Positions 1 to 5,852 of a stretch of 7,204 bases of DNA are shown here, in pieces. The DNA comes from an uncultured Oscillospiraceae bacterium. GTDB lineage: Bacteria; Bacillota; Clostridia; Oscillospirales; Acutalibacteraceae. The notes below the pieces were generated by a model, which saw only the letters and a program-made list of their open reading frames with translations, did no database searches and was not told where the DNA came from. The DNA lies in the NCBI GenBank assembly GCA_900544515.1, contig UQVI01000098.1, positions 1 to 7,204 of the forward strand. The letters run 5' to 3'. The stretch's first letter is position 1. Each line of letters opens with the position of its first letter. Both the position numbers and the translations under genes were made by a program.

Positions 1-524
1 TGCGTGACGGAATCACAAATTGGGTGCCTACAATGATCAGCGAAACATATGGTGTTTCTCCATCTTTCTCCGTTTTCCTGACCATTGCACTTCCTGTTTT
101 CAATGCCTTTGGTGCTTATGCGGTTGTTCCACTGTATAAAAAGCTTAAGGAAAATGAAATGAAAACCTCAGGCGTTGTGGGAATGATAGCACTCATTCCG
201 CTTTGCGCAATGCTCTTTATTGATAAATTATCCGTTTATGTAGTTGTTGTTCTGCTTGCACTTACAACATCAATTATGTATGCGCTGAATTATCTGATTA
301 TATCTCTTGTGCCTGTCAGATTTTCAAAGTATTCCAGCACATCCACTGTCAGCGGTGTTCTTAACTCAGCAGCACATATAGGCTGTGCGGTATCATCATA
401 CGGCTTCGGTGCAGTGTCTGAAAGATTCGGCTGGAAATGGGTTATTGTTGTCTGGATTGTTTCGGCAGTCTTAACCTTTGCCTTTTCATTTTTGTCAAAT
501 AAAAAATGGAAGAAATTTATATAG
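1..524 (+). CDS. MFS transporter, C-terminal part (5' end outside window)
   Basis: This is the C-terminal part of a major facilitator superfamily permease in an open frame that runs from the window edge (first full codon at base 3) to a TAG at 522-524, so the real start lies upstream. The visible protein begins with RDGITNWVPT, which resembles the end of a half-molecule's first helix (TM7) in organophosphate antiporter-type MFS proteins. About five hydrophobic spans follow, matching TM8-TM12: around SFSVFLTIALPVF, SGVVGMIALIPL, VYVVVVLLALTTS, STVSGVLNSAAHIG and WVIVVWIVSAVLTF. A basic cytoplasmic loop (LYKKLKENEMK) lies between TM8 and TM9, and the tail is lysine-rich (NKKWKKF). It would sit in the cytoplasmic membrane. 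The substrate cannot be read from this fragment; sugar-phosphate or organic-anion transport is only a family-level guess. The GTG at 24 is an internal codon, not a start. Confidence 0.85.
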   Translation, partial: RDGITNWVPTMISETYGVSPSFSVFLTIALPVFNAFGAYAVVPLYKKLKENEMKTSGVVGMIALIPLCAMLFIDKLSVYVVVVLLALTTSIMYALNYLIISLVPVRFSKYSSTSTVSGVLNSAAHIGCAVSSYGFGAVSERFGWKWVIVVWIVSAVLTFAFSFLSNKKWKKFI

Positions 525-553
525 TTCGGATTTCTCTCTATTGCCTAAGTATC

Positions 554-656
554 AAACACCTGATTTATATCGTAGCTTTTATTCTTTCTGTCTTTATTCA
601 TAAAATGTATTGAGACGGAAATAATAATTGTTATTAAATATAAATCGGGTGTTTTT
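554..656 (+). terminator. Long imperfect hairpin with T-tract between MFS gene and oxidoreductase gene
   Basis: A 17-nt arm at 554-570 (AAACACCTGATTTATAT) is complementary to 638-654 (ATATAAATCGGGTGTTT) along its full length, with one U-G wobble. The 67-nt interior folds further: 579-594 pairs with 612-627 (one mismatch, two wobbles), and short pairs continue toward a small loop near 601-605. The base of the stem is its most GC-rich part (CACC/GGGTG) and is followed by T652-T656, so it can serve as an intrinsic terminator for the MFS transcript. The right arm also contains the only Shine-Dalgarno-like bases (GGGTG, 647-651) of the gene starting at 657, so the fold could also hide that site on read-through RNA. 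The pairing is read directly from the sequence; both functions are inferred. Confidence 0.6.
610..639 (+). promoter_or_regulatory. Weak candidate promoter for the FAD oxidoreductase
   Basis: TTGAGA at 610-615 matches the -35 consensus at five of six positions. It is followed either by TATTAA (632-637, 16-bp spacer) or TTAAAT (634-639, 18-bp spacer), each matching four of six -10 positions. Transcription would begin around 645 and give a leader of only about a dozen bases, starting within the right arm of the long hairpin, so this RNA would escape the fold. The region is AT-rich and such matches arise easily by chance. Confidence 0.3.
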
Positions 657-1994
657 ATGCGTGATAAAAAATATGATGTCATTATTGTCGGTGCAGGACT
701 TGCCGGCTTATCCTGTGCTTATGAGCTCAGCTCAAGGGGCAAAAAAGTGTTGCTTGTTGAAAAACAGGCGTATGCCGGCGGACGAACATCATCCTTTATT
801 GACAATTCAATGCAGGTGGAATCAGGACTTCACAGGTATATCGGCTACTATTCGGCACTGCCTAAGCTCCTCAAAAAGTGCGGCGTGAAAATAGGGGATA
901 TTGTCACTTGGGAGGAAAAGGTTGATATTCTGATAAAGGATGAAAATAAAAAGCTGGTTCTCGGCTTAGCACCGCTTTTTGCCCCTGTAAAAACACTTCG
1001 CGGCATTTTTGGTAATCATGATATTTTAAGTGTAAAAGATAAGCTTTCACTGATTGAATTTTTTATCTGTGGCTTTTCAAACTATATTTTTTCTGAAAAT
1101 CTTGACCGTTATTCTGTCACTGAATATGCCAATAATCATGGCGTTTCTGAAAAAAGCAAACGGCTTGTTCTTGAGCCGCTAAGCAGCGGAATATTTTTTA
1201 TGCCGCCTGAGAATTATTCGGCATATGCTTTTTTCGGATTGTTTGCACCGGCAATACCAAAATTCTATAAAATGCGTATTGGCGCTTTTTTAGGCGGTAT
1301 GACCGATGTTATGTGCAATCCCATAGTCGGTAAAATAAAATCACTTGGCGGAGATTTTATTTTTAGCAAGGAAATATCAGAAGTGATTTATAAAAACAAT
1401 ACAGTGACAGGCGTTGAGAGTACAGATGGTGACTGCTTTTATGCCGATAATATCGTTATAGCGACAACACTTTCAGCAGCAAAGGATATTCTTAAGCCTT
1501 TAAAAAATCATAAATCACTTGATAAGCTTTTTTCACTAAAGACAATGTCCGCCTGTACTTTTCAGCTTGAATTAAATAAGCCTGCACTGAAAAAGGACAT
1601 CACAACCTTTGGTCCGGGTACGGATATGGTCAGCTTTGCAGAGCAGTCTCGCTCAACTTTCAGAAATTTAAAAGGAAGATTATCGGTTATTCTCGGTAAT
1701 CCTAAGGAATATTCAAATAAAAGTGCTGAAGTGATTTTGGAAATTGTAAAAAAACAGATGTCTTCACTCGGAATTCATCTTGATAACAGTATTATAAATT
1801 ACAGAAAGGTCGCCGAAGAGGATGAATTTTATTCTCTTGATAAAGGCAGTCAGAATCTCAGACCAATGCAGAAAACTGAGCTTGACGGACTTGTCCTTGC
1901 CGGTGATTATACATTGACATCATCTTTTGCAACAATGGAGGGTGCTGTTATTTCCGGCAAAAAGGCAGCAAAGGTATGTCTTGAAAACAAGTAA
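657..1994 (+). CDS. FAD-dependent oxidoreductase, phytoene desaturase/HpnE-like
   Basis: This 445-residue flavoprotein belongs to the amine oxidase / phytoene desaturase superfamily. An N-terminal Rossmann dinucleotide-binding motif (VGAGLAG, Gly12, Gly14, Gly17) is followed by the ribose-binding acidic residue Glu35 at the end of the second strand and the GGRTS motif at 41-45. The C-terminal FAD-binding segment is AGDYT (415-419) followed by ATMEGAV (425-431), a hallmark of this family. The VESGLHRYIGYY stretch (54-65) resembles hydroxysqualene dehydroxylase (HpnE) and carotenoid desaturase proteins, so an isoprenoid substrate is possible but not shown. No HpnC/HpnD or CrtM-like partner is present in the window. 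There is no signal peptide; the protein is probably cytosolic or membrane-associated. The ATG at 657 puts the GxGxxG motif six residues beyond a short basic start, as is normal; its ribosome site (GGGTG, 647-651) is weak and lies in the hairpin arm. A terminator follows the TAA. Confidence 0.85.
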   Translation: MRDKKYDVIIVGAGLAGLSCAYELSSRGKKVLLVEKQAYAGGRTSSFIDNSMQVESGLHRYIGYYSALPKLLKKCGVKIGDIVTWEEKVDILIKDENKKLVLGLAPLFAPVKTLRGIFGNHDILSVKDKLSLIEFFICGFSNYIFSENLDRYSVTEYANNHGVSEKSKRLVLEPLSSGIFFMPPENYSAYAFFGLFAPAIPKFYKMRIGAFLGGMTDVMCNPIVGKIKSLGGDFIFSKEISEVIYKNNTVTGVESTDGDCFYADNIVIATTLSAAKDILKPLKNHKSLDKLFSLKTMSACTFQLELNKPALKKDITTFGPGTDMVSFAEQSRSTFRNLKGRLSVILGNPKEYSNKSAEVILEIVKKQMSSLGIHLDNSIINYRKVAEEDEFYSLDKGSQNLRPMQKTELDGLVLAGDYTLTSSFATMEGAVISGKKAAKVCLENK

Positions 1995-2003
1995 TACATC
2001 AAT

Positions 2004-2029
2004 GGGCAGTGATTCTACTGCCTTTTTTT
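2004..2029 (+). terminator. Intrinsic terminator after the FAD oxidoreductase gene
   Basis: GGCAGT (2005-2010) pairs perfectly with ACTGCC (2017-2022) around a six-base loop, and seven T residues follow at 2023-2029. G2004 can add a wobble pair with T2023. It begins ten bases after the TAA of the oxidoreductase gene and separates that gene from the GH20-lar cluster. Confidence 0.85.
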
Positions 2030-2043
2030 GATAATTTATATAG

Positions 2044-2071
2044 TTGTATTTATTTTTTTCTATGTTATAAT
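2044..2071 (+). promoter_or_regulatory. Extended -10 SigA-type promoter for the GH20-larEBC cluster
   Basis: A perfect -10 hexamer TATAAT at 2066-2071 is preceded by TG plus one base (2063-2065), forming an extended -10. A partial -35 (TTGTAT, 2044-2049) lies 16 bp upstream; a weak -35 is common when the -10 is extended. Transcription should start near 2078, giving a leader of about 34 nt before the ATG at 2112. The position just after a terminator and before a four-gene run supports it as the cluster promoter. Confidence 0.7.
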
Positions 2072-2099
2072 TAGCTTGATAAATTAATTTTTTGTATGC

Positions 2100-2104
2100 A
2101 GGAG
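2100..2104 (+). promoter_or_regulatory. Ribosome binding site that fixes the GH20 start at 2112
   Basis: AGGAG at 2100-2104 is seven bases upstream of the ATG at 2112, an ideal distance. The in-frame ATG at 2106 is only one base away from it and so is an unlikely start; the protein should begin MKKDNTPD rather than MVMKKD. Confidence 0.8.
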
Positions 2105-2111
2105 AATGGTT

Positions 2112-4313
2112 ATGAAAAAGGATAATACCCCTGATATCAAACTGAATATTCATAATAATTCTGTCAGCTTCAGTGTTTCGGACGGCTGGGAGGCTGAATT
2201 TTTAGGTGCAGATTTTCCACAGCTTGTGGATGATAATCTGCTGGTACATACGCCGCTTTGTGACGCTGTGGCAACACTGTCCTTTAAATGCAGAAAAGGT
2301 GACAGCATTACTGAAAAGGACTGTAAAATAAATATTAAAGGAATGCACGGTGCACAGGGCAGGAAGCCGAATATGATTCCTGAGCCTGCACAGTGGTATG
2401 CAAAAGGCGGAAGCCTTAACAAAATCAATTCCTATTCCTGTGATGATGTGCTCAGAGATGCTGCCGATGCTTTTGCTGAACAGCTATTTAAAATAACAGG
2501 CAAAAAAGCAGAAAACAATGATAACGGAGATGTTTATTTTTATATTGACAGTGACCTGGATTATCTTGGTGAGGAAGGTTATGAAATCACCTGTGACAGT
2601 AAAGCCATTAAAGTTGCCTGCAGCACCGTTTTAGGTGCAGTATGGGCAGGCAAAACCATATGCCAGTTAATGATGCAGGGCGGATTTCCCTGCGGTATTA
2701 TGCGTGATTACCCACGATATAGCGTGAGAGGCTTCATGCTTGATGTGGGAAGAAGACCTGTTTCAATGTCAACACTTGAAAAAATTGTTGACCATATGGC
2801 TTGGTACAAGATGAATGATTTTCAGATTCACCTTGGCGATAATTATATATGGCTTGAGGATTATGCTGAAAATGGGGATGAAAGTACCTTTGATGCTTAC
2901 AGTGCGTTCCGTCTTGAAAGCTCACTGAAAAATGATAAGGGTGAAACCCCTACATCAAAAGACTACAGCTATTCAAAGGCAGAGTTCAACCGTTTTATGA
3001 AAGATGCCTTGAAAAAGGGGGTACGCATTACACCTGAAATTGATATGCCTGCACACGCTCTTGCATTCACAAAGGTTTTTCCTGAATATGCGGTAATGGG
3101 TAAGGTTTCACCGCTTATGAAAAAGCGTCCGCTCACTGACCACATCAATGTGGCAGAGCCTGAGGCAATAGAATTTGTTAAAAGGATTTTTGATGAATAT
3201 ATCTCAGGCGATGAGCCTGTGTTCCCAAAAGGTACAACCGTTCATATCGGTGCTGATGAATTTTTGACCGACTATGGAGCTTACCGAAGATTTATAAATG
3301 AAATCATTCCTTATATAAAAAAGACAAATCCTGTACGTTTATGGGGCAGCCTTACCTGGATAAAGGATGAGCCTGAAACTCCGATTGTCAAAGACGCAGT
3401 TAACGGTGTTCAGATGAACCTCTGGTCAAACACTTGGGCAGACGGCAGAGAAATGTATGATTTAGGCTATCATCTGATCAATACAATTGACCATCGTCTT
3501 TATATGGTGCCAAACGGTACAAGGATACGTGCTCCGTATATGGACTATATAAATAAGCGTATCGCATTTAAGCAGTTTGAACCAAATAAAGTCAGATTGA
3601 AGGGTAAGGGAAAATATGTCAATCTCCCTGCAGGCAACAATCAGCTTATAGGCTCATGCTATGCGATATGGCAGGATAATATTGATAAACGTGCTAAGGG
3701 TATTAATGAACAGGATTTGTTTGACAGATTTGAGGACAGTGTTGCCCTTATGGCAGAAAAAAACTGGGGTTCATGTACGGATAAGCATTCAGCAAGGCAG
3801 ATTGATAAGCTATCTGCAGTTGTCGGTTATCCGCTGCAGAAGCGTGTTAATGTTGCAAAGCCTCTTGAAAACATTGAGCTTAAGGGTGGCAATAGTTTTA
3901 TTAATACAGGCTTGGATAAATTGACAACCGGTGCAAGGCTGATGCTGACGATTACCTTTGACGAGGTGAAGCCGGGTCAGATTCTTATGGAGGCTGATGC
4001 GCCCTATGGTACGTATGATATCAGAATAACTGAAAACGGAAAGCTTGGCTTTACGGCAGAGGGTTATGATTACGAGTTTGATTACACGCCTGCTGTAAAT
4101 AAAAAGCTGAATATTATTTTGGATACAAAACCTCTTAGAACAGTGCTTAAAACAGGGCTTGTTACAAGGAAAAAGGCAAAGGGAAGCTTTTCGCACAATG
4201 GAACTGTCAGATGCAGTAATATTAAAAATTCATCCTTCAGTATCCCTTATCAGAGAATAGGCTCAAAAACCAATTCCGTGAAAGCACATATACATAGTAT
4301 TAAAGTTCTATGA
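2112..4313 (+). CDS. GH20 beta-N-acetylhexosaminidase-like glycoside hydrolase
   Basis: This 733-residue enzyme is predicted to hydrolyse terminal beta-linked N-acetylhexosamine from glycans by substrate-assisted catalysis. Residues 1-85 are an extra N-terminal beta-rich region. Residues about 86-197 (from PNMIPEPAQW) look like the non-catalytic alpha/beta domain that precedes GH20 barrels. The catalytic barrel starts at RDYPRYSVRGFMLDVGR (198-214) and reaches about 540. HIGADEF at 378-384 carries the expected Asp382-Glu383 pair: Asp orients the acetamido group and Glu is the acid/base. Aromatic motifs LWSNTW (Trp438) and AIWQDN (Trp520) fit the later barrel strands. About 590-733 is a beta-rich tail, possibly a concanavalin-like carbohydrate-binding fold. 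No signal peptide, anchor or sortase motif is visible, which suggests intracellular action on imported oligosaccharides. The specificity (GlcNAc, GalNAc or lacto-N-biose) cannot be read here. It leads the cluster, with larE 33 nt downstream and no terminator between. Confidence 0.88.
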   Translation: MKKDNTPDIKLNIHNNSVSFSVSDGWEAEFLGADFPQLVDDNLLVHTPLCDAVATLSFKCRKGDSITEKDCKINIKGMHGAQGRKPNMIPEPAQWYAKGGSLNKINSYSCDDVLRDAADAFAEQLFKITGKKAENNDNGDVYFYIDSDLDYLGEEGYEITCDSKAIKVACSTVLGAVWAGKTICQLMMQGGFPCGIMRDYPRYSVRGFMLDVGRRPVSMSTLEKIVDHMAWYKMNDFQIHLGDNYIWLEDYAENGDESTFDAYSAFRLESSLKNDKGETPTSKDYSYSKAEFNRFMKDALKKGVRITPEIDMPAHALAFTKVFPEYAVMGKVSPLMKKRPLTDHINVAEPEAIEFVKRIFDEYISGDEPVFPKGTTVHIGADEFLTDYGAYRRFINEIIPYIKKTNPVRLWGSLTWIKDEPETPIVKDAVNGVQMNLWSNTWADGREMYDLGYHLINTIDHRLYMVPNGTRIRAPYMDYINKRIAFKQFEPNKVRLKGKGKYVNLPAGNNQLIGSCYAIWQDNIDKRAKGINEQDLFDRFEDSVALMAEKNWGSCTDKHSARQIDKLSAVVGYPLQKRVNVAKPLENIELKGGNSFINTGLDKLTTGARLMLTITFDEVKPGQILMEADAPYGTYDIRITENGKLGFTAEGYDYEFDYTPAVNKKLNIILDTKPLRTVLKTGLVTRKKAKGSFSHNGTVRCSNIKNSSFSIPYQRIGSKTNSVKAHIHSIKVL

Positions 4314-4346
4314 TGATGTTTGACATATAAATATCAGGATAATGAT

Positions 4347-5102
4347 ATGGAAATAAAAGAATTTTTTAAATTACATAAAACGGTTGCAGTCGCACTTTCA
4401 GGCGGTGTGGATTCTGCTGTACTTCTTTTACTTGCGAAAAGGTATGCCGAACAGGTTTATGCTTGCTTTGTGAAAAGTGATTTTCAGCCTGAGTTTGAGC
4501 AGAAAGATGCAGTTGAAATCTGCAATTTACTGAATCAGAAATTAATCATATTAGAAGTGGATGTTTTTAAAAATGAAAATATAATTGCAAATTCATCTGA
4601 AAGATGCTATTTCTGCAAAAAAAATATATTTTCAAAAATAGCAGAGTTTGCGGAGACGGTCGGTGCAGATGCTGTTATTGAGGGCACGAATGCGTCTGAT
4701 GATATCGAGGACAGAGCAGGCTATAAGGCATTGAAGGAGTCAGGCGTTTTCTCACCCCTCAGGCTCTGTGGCATTGATAAACAGACAGTGCGTGAAATTG
4801 CACGCGAAAATGCACTGCCTGTTGCTGACAAACCATCCTATGCCTGCCTTGCAACGCGTATACCGACCGAAACACGAATTACAAGGGAAATGCTTGTTAA
4901 AACCGAAAAGGCTGAAAATGAATTGTTTAAGCTTGGATTTTTCGATTTCAGAATAAGATATTTCAATGGCAGTGCAAAGCTGCAGATTACAGACAATGAT
5001 ATTGAAAGGTTGTTACATAACAGAAAATGGATTCTTAACAAAATCGGTCAGTATTATGATGATATACTTCTGGATTTAAAGGTACGTGATAATAATGAAT
5101 AA
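4347..5102 (+). CDS. larE: LarE, pyridinium-3,5-biscarboxylate mononucleotide sulfurtransferase
   Basis: LarE is the ATP-dependent sulfur-inserting enzyme of nickel-pincer nucleotide synthesis. It adenylates each carboxylate of pyridinium-3,5-biscarboxylic acid mononucleotide and replaces it with a thiocarboxylate. The 251-residue protein has the PP-loop SGGVDS at 18-23, a CYFCKK motif at 87-92 (Cys87, Cys90), EGTNASDD, and DKPSYACLATR with Cys167. By motif position Cys167 corresponds to the sacrificial Cys176 of L. plantarum LarE, whose sulfur is donated and lost as dehydroalanine. Some other LarE proteins carry three conserved cysteines and an iron-sulfur cluster; whether Cys87, Cys90 and Cys167 form such a set cannot be settled here. 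The start at ATG 4347 is chosen because AGGA (4336-4339) lies seven bases upstream and SGGVDS then sits near the N terminus as usual; the in-frame TTG at 4320 has no suitable site. It overlaps larB by eight bases. Confidence 0.93.
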   Translation: MEIKEFFKLHKTVAVALSGGVDSAVLLLLAKRYAEQVYACFVKSDFQPEFEQKDAVEICNLLNQKLIILEVDVFKNENIIANSSERCYFCKKNIFSKIAEFAETVGADAVIEGTNASDDIEDRAGYKALKESGVFSPLRLCGIDKQTVREIARENALPVADKPSYACLATRIPTETRITREMLVKTEKAENELFKLGFFDFRIRYFNGSAKLQITDNDIERLLHNRKWILNKIGQYYDDILLDLKVRDNNE

Positions 5103-5844
5103 GGATGAATTAAAGGCAATACTTGAAGATGTAGCAAAGGGGAAGATATCTGTTGAGGATGCTGCAGTGAAATTTAAAACCGAGCCCTTTGAGGACTTGG
5201 GCTTTGCTAAGGTTGATCACCACAGAGGAGTGCGTCAGGGTGCTGCTGAGGTGATTTACGGTGCCGGCAAGACAAAGGAACAGATACTTAAAATCGTTTT
5301 GGCAATGATGGAGCATGGTGAAAAATCAGTGCTTATCACAAGAATGAGCAAAGAGGCATATGAATATGTATCAAAGGAAGTACCGATTTTTTACGATGAA
5401 CTTTCAAAAGTGGGAATAGCAGGAGAAAGATTACCAAGCGAGAATAAAATCGGAAAGATTGTTATAGCCACAGGCGGTACAAGTGATATACCTGTTGCGC
5501 AAGAGGCTGCTCTCACCGCTGAATTTTACGGCAGTAATGTACTGCGTCTTTATGATGTCGGTGTATCAGGTGTTCATCGCCTTATAAACAGTATGGATGA
5601 GCTTGCTACGGCTAAGGTAGTTGTTGCTGTTGCAGGTATGGAAGGTGCACTGGCAAGCGTTGTGGGCGGTATGGTTGACTGCCCTGTAATTGCAGTGCCG
5701 ACCTCTGTAGGATACGGTGCGAATTTCGGCGGACTCTCTGCGCTCCTGTCAATGCTTAATTCCTGTGCAAGCGGTGTCAGTGTTGTTAATATTGACAACG
5801 GCTTTGGTGCAGGTTACCTTGCAAATATGATTAATAAAATTTGA
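5095..5844 (+). CDS. larB: LarB, nickel-pincer nucleotide biosynthesis carboxylase/hydrolase
   Basis: LarB carries out the first committed step of nickel-pincer nucleotide synthesis: it carboxylates the pyridinium ring of nicotinic acid adenine dinucleotide at C5 and cleaves the phosphoanhydride, releasing AMP and pyridinium-3,5-biscarboxylic acid mononucleotide. The 249-residue protein has the family N-terminal signature EDLGFAKVDHHR (33-44) followed by GAAEVIYGAGKT. The C-terminal half is PurE (AIR carboxylase)-like: ATGGTSD at 125-131, VAGMEGAL, PTSVGYG at 202-208 and NIDNGFGAG near the end. Cys224 in NSCASGV corresponds by context to Cys221 of L. plantarum LarB, which forms a covalent adduct with the pyridinium ring. 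The ATG at 5095 overlaps the larE stop (TAA 5100-5102), which suggests translational coupling; AAAGG at 5078-5082 is rather far upstream. The in-frame GTG at 5086 is possible but only three bases from that site. Cytoplasmic and full length. Confidence 0.94.
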   Translation: MNKDELKAILEDVAKGKISVEDAAVKFKTEPFEDLGFAKVDHHRGVRQGAAEVIYGAGKTKEQILKIVLAMMEHGEKSVLITRMSKEAYEYVSKEVPIFYDELSKVGIAGERLPSENKIGKIVIATGGTSDIPVAQEAALTAEFYGSNVLRLYDVGVSGVHRLINSMDELATAKVVVAVAGMEGALASVVGGMVDCPVIAVPTSVGYGANFGGLSALLSMLNSCASGVSVVNIDNGFGAGYLANMINKI

Positions 5845-5848
5845 GGAT
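5843..5848 (+). promoter_or_regulatory. Ribosome binding site that fixes the larC start at 5853
   Basis: GAGGAT at 5843-5848 overlaps the larB stop codon and lies just upstream of the ATG at 5853, a normal distance. The in-frame TTG at 5841 lies upstream of this site and cannot use it, so LarC begins MKTLFLECNMGAAGDM. Confidence 0.75.
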
Positions 5849-5852
5849 AAAT

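Noticed and set aside
628..888. 86-codon + strand open frame overlapping the oxidoreductase start
   Set aside because: It is out of frame with the flavoprotein, begins inside the hairpin without a ribosome site, and shows no domain.
2081..2090. 10-bp perfect palindrome AAATTAATTT downstream of the cluster promoter as an operator
   Set aside because: It is made only of A and T in a very AT-rich leader, so chance is a sufficient explanation; no second copy was noticed.
3810..4196. 128-codon open frame on the minus strand within the GH20 gene
   Set aside because: The product is low-complexity and cysteine-rich with no family resemblance, and it is antisense to a coherent GH20 reading frame.
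4320..4346. TTG at 4320 as the larE start, adding nine residues
   Set aside because: There is no ribosome site at a suitable distance, and the extra residues are not typical of LarE. ATG 4347 has AGGA seven bases upstream.
4320..4348. Perfect -35 hexamer TTGACA (4320-4325) just before larE, suggesting an internal promoter
   Set aside because: At a 17-bp spacing the -10 would be TGATAT, overlapping the larE ATG, with only three of six matches. Transcripts would start inside larE and lack its ribosome site.
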